A DNA stretch of 64,000 bases from Pseudomonas orientalis (GCF_002934065.1 NZ_CP018049.1:184501-248500); one strand, 5' to 3'. Counted from the stretch's first letter, positions 12,001 through 19,904 are shown. Notes: generated by a model from the sequence alone, not told the origin. Made by a program: numbers and translations.

Positions 12001-15000
12001 TGCAGGCAACGACCTCGCCGTCAGCGCCAGCCGCGCGAGCGCGGGCAAGGAAGCCTATCTCTATGCGGGCAATGATCTGACGCTGAACGCCGCCCAAGAC
12101 AGCGACTACAGCTACTACCGCAAGACCAAGACCAGCAACGGCTTGCTCTCCAGCAGCCAGAAGACGCGCATCGACAGCAGTAACCAGATTACCCAACGGG
12201 GTTCCTCCATCAGCGCCGACACGGTGGTCGTGCGTGCCGGTCGAGACATCGGCACAAGCGCCAGTGACGTGGTGTCCACGAACGCCACCAGCCTGATTGC
12301 CGGGCGTAATGTGGTGATCGACGGCGCGACGGAAACCTTTGAGCAAAGCCATTCGTCCTCGACCAAAAAATCGGGCTTGATGAGCAGCGGCGGCATCGGC
12401 GTTACGTTGGGTTCAAGCAGCAATAAAAACACCCTCACCAGCAGCACCGAAACCACCCGGGCCAGCAACATCGGCAGCGTGCTGGGCAGCGTGGATATCC
12501 GGGCGGGCAAAGACCTCACCATCAAAGGCTCTGACGTGGTTGCCGGTAAAGACATCAGCCTGGTTGGGCAAAATGTCAGCATCCTGGCTTCCGAGAACAA
12601 CAACCGTAGCGAGCAGACGGCCAAAAGCAAAACCAGTGGTTTGACCCTGGCACTCTCCGGCACCGTGGGTAGCGCGGTGGACTCCGCTTACCGAACTGCC
12701 AAGCAAGCCAAAAGCGAGGACGACGGCCGCCTCTCGGCACTGCAAGGTGTGAAGGCGGGTTTGACGGGGGTACAGGCGTGGCAAGCGGCGCAGCAGGATG
12801 GCGGCATGACCGGCGCCAACGCTGGGCAGTTTGTAGGTATCAGCATCTCCCTGGGGTCGCAGAAGTCCGACTCCAAACAGACGCAGGAACAAACCCTCAG
12901 CCAGGGCAGCAACCTGACGGCGGGCAATAACCTCACCATCGTGGCGCAGGGGAATGGCACGCCGGGTGACGCGGGTAATATCCGCGTTCAAGGCAGCAAG
13001 CTCCAGGCCAGCAATGAAATGACGCTGGCTGCGGAGCGCGATATTCGCCTGGAGGCTGCGGCCAACAATCAAAAGCTCGATGGCAAAAACAGCAGCAGCG
13101 GTGGAGCGATTGGCATCAGTCTGGGCGTGGGTTCCGGAGAAAGTGGCCTGAGCATCTTCGCCAATGCGAACAAGGGCACCGGCAACGAGAAGGGCACCGG
13201 CACCACCTGGACGGAAACAACGCTGGACGCCGGCAAACAGGTCAGCCTGATCAGTGGACGAGACACTGCCCTCAAAGGCGCGCAAGTCAGCGCAGACAAA
13301 ATCACCGCCACCGTGGGTCGCGACCTCACGCTGCAAAGCCTGCAGGACACCGATAACTACAAGTCCAAGCAAACGGATGTCAGTGGAGGCGTCAGTTTCG
13401 CCATCATCGGCAGCGGCGCCAGCGCAAACCTGAGCATCAGCAAAAGCAAGATCGACTCCAAATACCAGAGTGTGCAAGAGCAAACCGGCCTGTTCGGCGG
13501 CAAGGGCGGCTACCAGATTGACGTGGGCAACCATACCCAACTCGATGGCAGCGTGATCGCCAGCACGGCTACGCCGGACAAAAACCGCCTGAACACCGGT
13601 ACGCTGGGCTGGAGCGTTTTAAAGAACAAGGCTGACTACACAAGCCAGTTGCAGAGCGCCAGCGTCAGCAGTGGCAGCGATGGCACCAACGCGTTCATCA
13701 GCAATATGCCCACCGGCAGCTTGGTCGGATTCAACCATGGCGACAGCGACAGCGGCACCACGTCCTCGGCTATTTCCAACGGCACCCTCAACATCCGCGA
13801 CCCTGCCAAACAGCAGCAGGACGTGGCAACGCTGAGCCACGATGTTGAGCACGCCAACGGCGCCATCAGCCCCATCTTCGATAAGGAGAAAGAGCAGAAA
13901 CGGCTGCGGCAGGTGCAGTTGATTGCGGATATTGGTACTCAGACGGTAGACATCGTTCGGACTCAAGGTCAGATCGATGCCGATAAAGAAGCGCGTGCTG
14001 AACTTGATAAGCGTGGCATCAAGGAGCCTGGAAAAGACGCCAAAAAAGAGGATGTCGACGCCTACAAGAAAAAACTGATTGCCACTGACGCTTATAAACG
14101 AATCATGGCCGACTACGGGGTCGGCGGTAATTACCCGCGTGTAGCACAGGCGGTAACAGCAGCATTGCAAGGGCTGGTGGGGGGCGATATTGGCTCCGCT
14201 ATTGCGGGGGCGTCGTCTCCTTACCTGGCACAAGTGATCAAGAAAACCACAGGGGACAACGCTGCGCTGAATACCATGGCGCATGCGGTACTGGGTGCGG
14301 TGGTGGCACAGGCCCAAGGCAACTCGGCGCTGGCAGGCGGTGCCGGGGCAGCGACGGGCGAACTCATCGCCCACCAACTCTACCCAGGCACGAAAACGGC
14401 GGATCTAACGCAGGAGCAGAAAGATACGGTTTCAGCGTTGTCTGGTTTGGCGGCAGGGCTGGCGGGTGGGATTGCGGGAGGTGACCTGAGTGGTGCAGTG
14501 ACCGGGGCTCAGGGCGGGACGAATGCTGTTCAGAACAACTTCCTCTCGAACACGTACGGTGTCGAGCGGTTGGATAAGACGAGTCTGGCTCTTTATGAAA
14601 AGCTTAAAGCCGCTGGAATCGGAAGCATTGATGAGCTGCAAAAACGGTTTACTGGTTGTGCTGGCAATGGTGAATGTGAGCGCGGCATTCGAAATGAATA
14701 CCGACAGCAGGAAAAACAGGCAGGGGAAACTCTCGTCGGGCTCTATAACGCCGGCAAGTTGAGCCAAGAAGAGCTCGGTGTCCTCGTGACGGACTACTCC
14801 ATCGCCATGATGGAAGGCGCCAAAAAAGGACAGTTGAGTTCCGATTCTGAGGGCTATGGCGACATTTATTCCCTGTCGGGGATTGATTGGACTCCGCTGG
14901 GTATGATCAGCAATCCCTATCTGGATGCGATTAAAAATAGTGGGCAAATTGCGGAGTGGAGAAGGCAGGGATTAAGCGACGAAAAAATCAATGAGCTAGC

Positions 15001-15577
15001 CCTTAAGAGCGGTGTGGTCGATTCGATCATAGCGCCGGTGGACGTCTCTGGCGTTTTGGAGCTCGTGGATAATGGTGCATCGAAGGAAGATGTTCTAAGA
15101 TTTGCTGCAGCTTTGGCGTTGGGTAAGCTTGCGAAAGGTGGAAGTGCAAAAGGTGCAGGCGGTGCCACACTTCATGCGGCTGATGATATTCGGTTCTCGC
15201 AAAACAGCGTTTCATTCAATAAAACTGACCGAGTAACGGGTACAAATTACACATACGATGATTTGGTCCAGAGCATGCGGACTAAGGGTTGGAAAGGTGA
15301 TCCAGTTGACGTAGTTAAAATGCCTGATGGCAAGCTGACCAGCATGGATAACACTCGAATTGCCGCAGCCAGAGAAGCGGGAATCGATGTTAAAGCGAGG
15401 GTTCGTGGATTTGATGACCCATTGACGCCAGCTATTCAGGAGGCTAGAGGATGGCAGAACTTTAACACATGGGGAGAGGCCATCATTGGTCGTATAAACA
15501 AACAGTCAGGAGGGTTTTCTACCTCCAATCCTCACGGCTCAACAGAACCGCCACGTATTTCTGGAGGAGGTAAATAA
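5099..15577 (+). CDS. FhaB1/CdiA-type contact-dependent toxin exoprotein
   Basis: A 3492-residue TPS exoprotein. Residues 1-48 form a long signal peptide (LALILANALF core, AQA cleavage). The TPS secretion domain follows with the hallmark motifs NPNL (116-119) and NPYG (156-159). The central part is made of FHA-type repeats (LDNxxGxLxS units), a conserved LIETNP...FLSSDYML block (nt 10860-11235), and then the FHA-2-like half. A degenerate VENN motif (VQNN, nt ~14527) precedes a variable C-terminus. The last ~135 residues (DDLVQSM...GDPVDVVKMPDGKLTSMDNTRIAAAREAG) resemble a ParB/sulfiredoxin-fold toxin; this is inference. The real start is ATG 5099, 31 bases after fhaC. The immunity gene overlaps its stop. 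Confidence 0.93.
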   Translation: MDVRQFAFLARQPSAALKPRNAFFGLPKRGLALILANALFWQPLLAQAEGIVVSAPGTTVGAAGNGVPVVNIATPNGAGLSHNQFQQYNVGPNGVILNNANGALQNTQLGGIIVGNPNLKGGAASVILNEVNGGSASQLRGYTEVAGQSAKVIVANPYGVTCAGCGFINTPNVTLTTGKPIIDPTGQLKSYQVDGGAVTIDGEGLNASNVDRFDIITRSAKINAQINARELNVIAGRNDVDAQSLKTTARADDGSAKPELAIDSSALGGMYAGAIKLVGTEAGVGVKLDGTLAASGGDIQLDANGRLSMAQTAASGAINVKAASLDAQGPIYAGTALEVQTQGDLNSRKSLAARDRIALSSGGTLTNADIIEAGVNADNSRNTTGDVSLRGQAVNNNGASVIASRSLSVDSQALNNQGGTLSARQGARVTAATLDNRNNGRVLSNTALAIDAGALQNGQGGLIASNGPLTATLGTVQNTGGEISSLDTANLTMTTLDNVAGLVTAGKALSLNAGTLDNQNGRVTSQGVLHLTGNRLDNRQKGLVASTGGVQIDVANIDNRNGELSSRAGVAVNGTQLDNSDGGLVVAGTGLNLNVDQLLNRNQGLISSEGLLTVTTGTLVNRGGALSSAGPLSITARDAVDNQGGRLVTDGALTLTSARVDNSQQGTLSARQAAHISTADLNNQQGGQITSAQALTLDLNRGQFNNQSGLINAPLLMLNNLKDVHNQGGEISSSQAFTLTADNLDNSSGKLLSNAALSLRIGQALANVKGMIAAAAVDASAASLDNSGGTLTSRGDTLLNVSGPLANQAQGLINAANLLSINTASLANQNGSLLGSAIALDFGTATGDLNNTGGLITTAGNLSINHLRDLSNQGGELSSAQTLNLKGRTLNNSNGKLISNNLLVLNAENLINQNGLMSGWQGLTVSGANLDNRNGGTLSSRYGDLNATLTASLLNSAGGALVSQKALTVNAGELDNSNKGVLSSAAGQTLTVGGLLNNVQGGVIDSGAALSLNTQNLDNSAGSISGGTATTLDLLATLTNTNGKLASGGPLLISRVAQINNQGGQIASQGLLTLLTGGLDNRNRGTLAANERLSLTAGGLVQNGNDGLIYSQNADLLLSANRLDNGKGTVQSQGGMTANVADTLDNQSGKLIAQAGDLHVNAASFDNRGGTLASLKAALQTQVVGVLRNGYDLNNNRQGGVMQGQSLNLQAGSVDNYGGRIAAQGGSALVTTGNFDNRNGGLYAKGLMRVVGHDFDNSGDNDGQIAGQQIDLDLSGALNNRLGIIESESTLKVRAASLDNQTGRLRALGNSGTTEFAIGGLFDNRNGVLETANTNLTLDADSLQNLGGNVLHVGTGTFGIAPRNLNDVGGSLVTRGDLTIAQDTWTNSSVIQAGQLTVNVNSLEQTATGQLLGARRFIGSGGNWSTNGLIASDGDLDLSLSGALNSSGRISSLGKLNLTAAQANLSDTASIAGGGVTRATLGGTLNNRGRLTSATDLLINAGALNNYATLGSGQTLTVNTGALLNDHGLIFSGADMSLRVASLNNSYGDLYSMGNLSVDRDGKGGLADSIINSSSSMQSDGDLTLTAATIKNERAVLTVNDAGVYTASATEGACIKYVNAGDCKAGGTPRNYVWELLTRDKLEVTAASAGSSITAGRNMTLAGGDLLNSSSSIAAGGNFTARLNNLVNTGIETGETETYRLFTSERTKHPGRWFDAAAALTNKYWYKSAGYNPNDLGGLEATVANFIGMMEIERTQFGKVTKIASDDQRYAAVIQAGGAVDVKAQAGIDNSVVRPGYTYIGAGAKTTTGATGASAANGYSTRVTLNAQLPPDLAQQQINPLSLPGFTLPSGQGGLFRLSGQSASAPASTGPQGWTLGGGSVDRAPASGPVVPAAGTSADGVTLHRVQGLPDSQFVSNPQKYLIETNPQLTNLGQFLSSDYMLSKLGYDPDQAQKRLGDGLYEQRLIQQAVIARTGQRFIDGQTSDTAMFKYLMDNAIGSRQALNLSVGVSLTAEQVAALTHDIVWMENATVAGQQVLVPVLYLAQANNRLAPNGALITGSDLSLVSGTDLNNVGTLRATQNLAASAGRNMVNSGLIAAGNRLDLLAGNSLTNRAGGIISGRDVSVRAVNGDVLNERTVTSHQSSSGYRTERTDFVDNAARIEAANSLTLQAGRDVNSTGGVLKSGTDTRIQAGRDVNLVTAEQRNANIVSTYSRSSNVTQYGTVVEAGRDFQIVAARDISAIGSQLNATRDLALVAKGNVNLASAANEQHSAFNSKKVTSKEDHVQQVGTSLVAGDNLSLSAGNDLAVSASRASAGKEAYLYAGNDLTLNAAQDSDYSYYRKTKTSNGLLSSSQKTRIDSSNQITQRGSSISADTVVVRAGRDIGTSASDVVSTNATSLIAGRNVVIDGATETFEQSHSSSTKKSGLMSSGGIGVTLGSSSNKNTLTSSTETTRASNIGSVLGSVDIRAGKDLTIKGSDVVAGKDISLVGQNVSILASENNNRSEQTAKSKTSGLTLALSGTVGSAVDSAYRTAKQAKSEDDGRLSALQGVKAGLTGVQAWQAAQQDGGMTGANAGQFVGISISLGSQKSDSKQTQEQTLSQGSNLTAGNNLTIVAQGNGTPGDAGNIRVQGSKLQASNEMTLAAERDIRLEAAANNQKLDGKNSSSGGAIGISLGVGSGESGLSIFANANKGTGNEKGTGTTWTETTLDAGKQVSLISGRDTALKGAQVSADKITATVGRDLTLQSLQDTDNYKSKQTDVSGGVSFAIIGSGASANLSISKSKIDSKYQSVQEQTGLFGGKGGYQIDVGNHTQLDGSVIASTATPDKNRLNTGTLGWSVLKNKADYTSQLQSASVSSGSDGTNAFISNMPTGSLVGFNHGDSDSGTTSSAISNGTLNIRDPAKQQQDVATLSHDVEHANGAISPIFDKEKEQKRLRQVQLIADIGTQTVDIVRTQGQIDADKEARAELDKRGIKEPGKDAKKEDVDAYKKKLIATDAYKRIMADYGVGGNYPRVAQAVTAALQGLVGGDIGSAIAGASSPYLAQVIKKTTGDNAALNTMAHAVLGAVVAQAQGNSALAGGAGAATGELIAHQLYPGTKTADLTQEQKDTVSALSGLAAGLAGGIAGGDLSGAVTGAQGGTNAVQNNFLSNTYGVERLDKTSLALYEKLKAAGIGSIDELQKRFTGCAGNGECERGIRNEYRQQEKQAGETLVGLYNAGKLSQEELGVLVTDYSIAMMEGAKKGQLSSDSEGYGDIYSLSGIDWTPLGMISNPYLDAIKNSGQIAEWRRQGLSDEKINELALKSGVVDSIIAPVDVSGVLELVDNGASKEDVLRFAAALALGKLAKGGSAKGAGGATLHAADDIRFSQNSVSFNKTDRVTGTNYTYDDLVQSMRTKGWKGDPVDVVKMPDGKLTSMDNTRIAAAREAGIDVKARVRGFDDPLTPAIQEARGWQNFNTWGEAIIGRINKQSGGFSTSNPHGSTEPPRISGGGK
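13223..13940 (+). repeat. fhaB1 C-terminal segment copied in the orphan modules
   Basis: This coding stretch recurs almost unchanged at 21993-22710 (module 3), and its last ~280 bases recur at 16830-17107 (module 2). The copies share a frame and keep the SVSSGSDGTNAFISNMP and HGDSDSGTTSSAISNGT peptides. It offers long identical DNA for recombination between the expressed toxin gene and the orphans. Confidence 0.9.
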
Positions 15578-16005
15578 TGAAGCCTTTTTTGTATGATCTT
15601 CCAATTTTACCTAATGATTTTAAATTTCCTGCTGAATATCTAAATGTGGTTTTATCTGGTGGAATTCTAGAAATAGAGCCATGGCGGCTTCTATATCAAG
15701 ATATGGCGACATCTCTTTTTTATTATAGTTCTATGCTCTTGAAGTTTCCGGGGGCGGCGCTAGTTCCTTTTGCAATTATTCAGGACGAGTCGGGACTGTA
15801 TAACGATGGCTGGGTTATTCTTGCTTGTTTTGATGGGGAAGGTGCGGAAGGCAAGCCAAGCGTGCGAATTTTTGATTATTCAAGGCCAAAGTTATCTCCT
15901 TGGGATAACTTGGCTTATTCTGATTTCTCTGAATGGTTTAGTGCTGCCAAAGAAGAGTCTTCCCGCTATAAAGCTGAGCAAGTGAAAGGGAATGGCTACT
16001 CCTGA
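15577..16005 (+). CDS. Putative immunity protein to the FhaB1 toxin (SUKH-like)
   Basis: A 142-residue soluble protein whose ATG overlaps the fhaB1 stop by one base (TAATG) behind a strong GGAGGAGG ribosome-binding site at the end of fhaB1. This tight coupling is the usual arrangement of cdiA and cdiI. The sequence is AT-rich. The central block (SGLYNDGWVILACFDGEG...VRIFDY) and the terminal WFSAAKEE segment resemble the SMI1/KNR4 (SUKH) immunity superfamily, but the match is by eye. Its role would be to bind and neutralise the C-terminal toxin of FhaB1 in the cytoplasm. Its 3' end overlaps that of the convergent kptA. Confidence 0.72.
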   Translation: MKPFLYDLPILPNDFKFPAEYLNVVLSGGILEIEPWRLLYQDMATSLFYYSSMLLKFPGAALVPFAIIQDESGLYNDGWVILACFDGEGAEGKPSVRIFDYSRPKLSPWDNLAYSDFSEWFSAAKEESSRYKAEQVKGNGYS

Positions 16006-16544
16006 TTTATAAAAGAAATGGGGACATGGCCTGTTAGCCATACTTCATTCTCAGCCTGAAAAAACTTGAAGCCCTGTTGGTGCATCCGCAGGGCTTGGAT
16101 TTTTAGCACCGCAGGCGTTCCATATCGCTGTCCGACAGCTAAGGCTGTGGCCATGTCTTGTGATAAATGTACATGGTGGCGAGAGCCTGCAACTAATCCT
16201 TCTCGCCGAATTGACTCTAGAAAACGCGTTGCTGTTCCGTGGTACAAAATACCGGGCGGCTCTCTTTCAATATGCGTAATGTTTACGCTACCAGTTGAAT
16301 GCCCCTGCACGGCGCGAATGTATTGTTCATCATTAGAAATAGCAAAACGCTTTTTGTCGCTGCTACTGACAACTGCTAGGATAAATTCTCGATCTAGAAT
16401 ATGGCCCTTACTTGCAGCGCCTGCAATTAAAAAATCAATTTCTGCCCAGCCTTCCGCATCTAGCTGAAGTCCAATGGTCTGTGGTTCATGTCGCAATACA
16501 TAGCTGAGAAACTTGCTAACATCATTAAGCTGTTTGCTGTTCAT
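15996..16544 (-). CDS. kptA: RNA 2'-phosphotransferase KptA/Tpt1
   Basis: A 182-residue protein of the Tpt1/KptA family, which removes an internal RNA 2'-phosphate by transfer to NAD+. Family features include LSYVLRHEPQTIGLQLDAEGW near the N-terminus, the YHGTATRFLESIRREGL segment with its H and R residues, HHVHLSQD, and the VWLTGHVP end. The chosen ATG gives MNSKQLNDVSKFLSYVLRH; a longer version adding 26 residues lacks family support. It reads against the CDI genes and overlaps the immunity gene tail by 10 bases. In most bacteria kptA lies in unrelated contexts; here it sits inside a toxin-immunity array. Confidence 0.9.
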   Translation of the reverse strand: MNSKQLNDVSKFLSYVLRHEPQTIGLQLDAEGWAEIDFLIAGAASKGHILDREFILAVVSSSDKKRFAISNDEQYIRAVQGHSTGSVNITHIEREPPGILYHGTATRFLESIRREGLVAGSRHHVHLSQDMATALAVGQRYGTPAVLKIQALRMHQQGFKFFQAENEVWLTGHVPISFINQE

Positions 16545-16628
16545 GGTTACTGTTTGACTCCGGACCGGGTAAAAGGTAAAAAACTGTTTCGTCTGATTCG
16601 TCTGATGTTTCAGAAATAGCATAGAGTA

Positions 16629-16651
16629 GAACGCTGCACAGAGCAGCGTTC
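16629..16651. promoter_or_regulatory. Perfect 9-bp inverted repeat upstream of kptA
   Basis: GAACGCTGC-ACAGA-GCAGCGTTC forms a perfect hairpin about 85 bases in front of kptA on its coding strand. It could be an operator, or a terminator remnant of a displaced gene. No T-run follows directly on either strand, so neither reading is settled. Confidence 0.4.
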
Positions 16652-16829
16652 GTCTTCGTTCATTTGCACCACAGCTTCAATTTGAGCTTTAGCTCTTCCT
16701 GCGGTTGGCGCTCGTTTTCTTCAAACATTAGTCAGTTTGTGGCGACGTTAAGGATCATTGCAAGGAGCTGTCGACAAAGGCATTGATCAGCCGGCGAAGG
16801 AACAGATCACAGCCGGCGACGCCTATAAA

Positions 16830-18150
16830 ACAGCGTTAGCAGTGGCAGCGATGACACCAACCCTTTTATCAGCAACATGCCCATCGGCACCTTGATCGCG
16901 TTCAATCATGGCGACAGCGACAGCGGCACCACGTCCTCGGCCATTTCCAACGGCACCCTCAACATCCGCGACCCTGCCAAACAGCAGCAGGACGTGGCAA
17001 CGCTGAGCCACGATGTTGAACACGCCAACGGCGCCATCAGCCCCATCTTCGATAAGGAGAAAGAGCAGAAACGGCTGCGGCAGGTGCAGTTGATTGCGGA
17101 TATTGGCACTCAAGCGGCGGATATCACACGCACTCAAGGTGCCATTAACGCGGCCAATGCTCAAAAAGATCCCGAAGCGATAGCGGCTGCGCGAGACAAA
17201 CTTATCCGTGAGGGCAATACCCAGCCGACGGATAAAGAGATCGCCGCACAGGTGACCCGTACGGTGATGCAGCCGTACGAAACGGGGGGCGATTATCAAC
17301 GTGCCGCTCAAGCGGTGACGGCAGCTTTGCAAGGACTGGCAGGCGGGGACATCGGCTCCGCCCTCGCAGGCGCGTCGGCGCCTTATCTGGCGAACATCAT
17401 CAAGCAGTCAGCGCAGGACAACGATACCGCCCGAATCATGGCCCACGTGGTATTGGGTGCTGTAGTTGCACAAGCCCAAGGGAACTCGGCGGTTGCCGGT
17501 GCCGCAGGAGCTGGTACGGGGGAGTTGATTGCGGCGCAGTTGTATCCGGGTATTAAAACCGAGAATTTGAGCGAGAAGCAGAAACAGACCGTATCGGCGC
17601 TTTCGACATTGGCGTCGGGCTTGGCAGGCGGGCTTGCAGGAGGTGACCTGAGCGGTGCACTTGCCGGTGCAAAGGCTGGCAACAATGCGGTTGAGAACAA
17701 CTCAGTGGCTGATATTGCCATTGCATTAACTGAGGGTAAGACGCTTGAACAAAAAGCCGAAGAGCGCATCAACGCTGAAAACGAGCACTACAAGGAGCAA
17801 AACTGTGCAGGACTGAGCGCAGAGGCGTGCTCGGCGCAAATGTATGCCGAGCGCCGTGAAAGCCTTGCTTATACGTTGGCGGGTGGTGCTGTTGTAATCG
17901 GAACAGTGGCAGGAGGCATGTTGCTTGGTCCAGCCCTGTTAAATGCCTGTGGGATGAACCCAGTAGCTTGTACCGAACTGACCATAGCAGCAGCAGAGGT
18001 GCCTTTTGGTGCCGCGATGGCTGGTGGTGGGGCTCTGGGAGTTGGTGGATTTGGTAGTCTTGGGAAGGAGGTAGCAGCTACTGCGGATGCTGCGGCGGCG
18101 GCGCGGAATGTTGAGGCTGCAAAAGGTGGCGCTCTTGATGCAAAAGGGCT
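16830..18150 (+). repeat. Pretoxin duplication shared by modules 2 and 3
   Basis: From about 16830 to 18150 the sequence is nearly identical to about 22434-23750, ending where the two toxin domains diverge (after GGALDAKG versus GGALGPKG). Only scattered substitutions separate them, for example a Gly codon (17347 area) that is Arg in the other copy (DIGSA context). The two modules therefore arose by duplication with exchange of the toxin tip. Confidence 0.88.
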
Positions 18151-18640
18151 AGGTCAGACAGGTGGAGCCGTTACTTCGGGTACGACACTTGATCTGTTTT
18201 CAGCCACCCGAGGTAAAGATCTTTCGAAGCTAACCAATCAGCAGGTTGGTGACCTAGGTGAAGATATCTCCAAGGTCTTCTTGCGTGACAACAACCACAC
18301 TGACATCTTCGCTGTGCAGAACCGCAGTGGTAACGGCATCGACATTGTCAGCCGTACACCGGATGGCCGCCTCGCGTTCACTGAAGTAAAAACTTCGCGA
18401 ACGGGGAATGTGGGAGATCTTTCTGTACGACAGCAGAACATGACAACGTTCATCGAGGATGTTCTGGGTCAGGCAGCTAGTCGACAAGGTCGTTACAAGA
18501 GCATCAGCGTGGCAGAGCAGCAGCAGGCTAGGCAGATGCTTAGGGAGTTCAGGCGTGCCCCTGAAAATGTGAGTGGTAATTTGATCGGCGTTGACCTACA
18601 GGGTGAAGTATTGCGGGTCTCACCTTGGGCGCGTAATTGA
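16877..18640 (+). CDS. Orphan CdiA C-terminal module 2 with PD-(D/E)XK-like nuclease toxin
   Basis: The frame begins as a truncated copy of FhaB1 (homology starts near 16830; a stop at 16826-16828 closes it upstream), so it lacks signal and TPS domains and is probably not exported as such. ATG 16877 is the first in-frame start. The shared segment contains a true VENN motif (NAVENNS, nt ~17690) and hydrophobic pretoxin helices (AGGAVVIGTVAGGMLLGPALL). The unique C-terminus has LGEDISKVFL, then GIDIVSRTPDGRLAFTEVKTS, the E...D...ExK pattern of the restriction-endonuclease fold, pointing to a DNA- or RNA-cleaving toxin. The immunity gene follows at once. It may be a silent donor cassette for fhaB1. 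Confidence 0.85.
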   Translation: MPIGTLIAFNHGDSDSGTTSSAISNGTLNIRDPAKQQQDVATLSHDVEHANGAISPIFDKEKEQKRLRQVQLIADIGTQAADITRTQGAINAANAQKDPEAIAAARDKLIREGNTQPTDKEIAAQVTRTVMQPYETGGDYQRAAQAVTAALQGLAGGDIGSALAGASAPYLANIIKQSAQDNDTARIMAHVVLGAVVAQAQGNSAVAGAAGAGTGELIAAQLYPGIKTENLSEKQKQTVSALSTLASGLAGGLAGGDLSGALAGAKAGNNAVENNSVADIAIALTEGKTLEQKAEERINAENEHYKEQNCAGLSAEACSAQMYAERRESLAYTLAGGAVVIGTVAGGMLLGPALLNACGMNPVACTELTIAAAEVPFGAAMAGGGALGVGGFGSLGKEVAATADAAAAARNVEAAKGGALDAKGLGQTGGAVTSGTTLDLFSATRGKDLSKLTNQQVGDLGEDISKVFLRDNNHTDIFAVQNRSGNGIDIVSRTPDGRLAFTEVKTSRTGNVGDLSVRQQNMTTFIEDVLGQAASRQGRYKSISVAEQQQARQMLREFRRAPENVSGNLIGVDLQGEVLRVSPWARN

Positions 18641-18658
18641 CTGATGGGGCGTACCAGA

Positions 18659-19525
18659 ATGAAAAAAATAGAAGGAATCCTAGAGCAGCATCGGCACTGG
18701 CTGTCTCAGTCGGATGGGATGGTGGCTCAAGAGCTTGAGTACCTTGAAGAGGATCTTGCCTGTGACTCCTTGGAGGGGTTGGGCAATGTATCTGATTCAT
18801 TGGGGATACTTGCAGTTTGTCACGGTATACAGGGAGAGGTTTCTATTTGTACCGGTAATATTTCTGGCTGGGAGGAAGTATCCCGCGCGATGATTTACCG
18901 CTATTGGGTGCTAATGCTCAGAGCTAAGACCTTTTCTAATACGAGCTTTCTTCAAGGCATTAGAAACGCCCCGAATCTGACCAATCAGTTGAGCAATGCA
19001 GGTTGCTTACTTGCAGGTTTCATTGCTGCGGATAGGCATGATCTAGCGGAGTCGGTCGCCGATGTGCTTGTCGGGATGTTGACTGTTGATGGAGCTGTTG
19101 ATCCCGGCTATCTCAAAGAGCGTCGATTCGAACCTTTCATGCTGTGGCTCTATTCCGTCTATTCGGGTGGGAGTGCACCTCCCCTGATTGAGTCTATGGA
19201 TCTCGGCATTTACAAGAAAGTGATAGACAGTTGGGCAGATGAGCAAAGGCTTGCCGGTGTACTGGACGCGGTATGCCAATATCACTTAGCTAACGCCGAA
19301 GATAAGGGCGGGGCTTGGGACCCTGAGTTCAAAAACCCACCTTTTGATTTGCTGCCTTTGGAGGTTTTCGCAATTTTTAAGGTTCGCCAACAGTTCGGGT
19401 TGAAGTCACCTGCAGTTGAGAATCCGTTGTTATCTGTTGAAGTGGCTGCATTGGAGAATCTGACTTTCAAACCCGATGAAGTTTCTGTAAGGGTTGAGAC
19501 GGCCTATAGAAATTTCTTCAGCTAA
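18659..19525 (+). CDS. Putative immunity protein of module 2
   Basis: A 288-residue protein, large for an immunity protein, starting 18 bases after the orphan nuclease toxin. ATG 18659 is preceded by GGGG at suitable spacing; ATG 18644 would add five residues (MGRTR). The sequence is helical and acidic, with a central AGCLLAGFIAADRHDLAESVADVLVGML segment, somewhat like Imm49-type helical immunity proteins, though this cannot be confirmed by eye. Position directly behind a toxin domain is the main evidence. Composition is AT-richer than core genes, as for other immunity genes here. Confidence 0.65.
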   Translation: MKKIEGILEQHRHWLSQSDGMVAQELEYLEEDLACDSLEGLGNVSDSLGILAVCHGIQGEVSICTGNISGWEEVSRAMIYRYWVLMLRAKTFSNTSFLQGIRNAPNLTNQLSNAGCLLAGFIAADRHDLAESVADVLVGMLTVDGAVDPGYLKERRFEPFMLWLYSVYSGGSAPPLIESMDLGIYKKVIDSWADEQRLAGVLDAVCQYHLANAEDKGGAWDPEFKNPPFDLLPLEVFAIFKVRQQFGLKSPAVENPLLSVEVAALENLTFKPDEVSVRVETAYRNFFS

Positions 19526-19561
19526 AGGATAGATAGAAAAATCGGAAACTGACCCTGATAA

Positions 19562-19740
19562 ATGATAGGGAACAGACAACGTTTTTCGGAGATGTTGATG
19601 TGGTTGAATAGCAGTTTACTTGGTGCAAAAGCAGCGGGCACTGCGCTGGAAATAACCAATTCCGTCGCTGTGAGTGGTAGTCGGGCCATCGATAAGGCGC
19701 AAAGCTACGAAGGTGGTGTCCGCGGGATGCAGGCAAATAT
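19562..19740 (+). pseudogene. Fossil of a pretoxin/toxin fragment
   Basis: An open frame encodes SLLGAKAAGTALEITNSVAV and DKAQSYEGGVRGMQANM, which looks like the start of a polymorphic-toxin C-terminus, but it runs directly into the palindromic repeat at 19736 and has no toxin domain. The TTACTTGGTGCAAAAGCAG stretch is echoed at 24640 in another fossil. It is probably the remains of the toxin once paired with the immunity gene at 19987. Confidence 0.45.
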
Positions 19741-19890
19741 GGGGCAGACCACGTTTTGCGTTTTTAGAGTTCAGCGGAGTTGCTCTTTGAAAATCTGGTT
19801 TATTTTTTGGAAAAATAGGGTAGGCCACGGTTTTGCGTTTTTAGAGTTTAGTACAGTCGCTCTTTTAAAAGCATGATTTGTTTTTTGTAG
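19736..19890. repeat. Two tandem copies of the GGGCAGACCACG repeat
   Basis: Two units, about 19736-19811 and 19811-19890, share GGGCAGACCACG, TTTTGCGTTTTTAGAGTT, a GTTGCTCTTT-like core and an ATGATTTRTTTTTTGTAG end. A third unit is at 20552-20649. They resemble the left arm of the RAYT-type palindromes further right. Confidence 0.75.
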
Positions 19891-19904
19891 TTATTGAATT
19901 TCGT

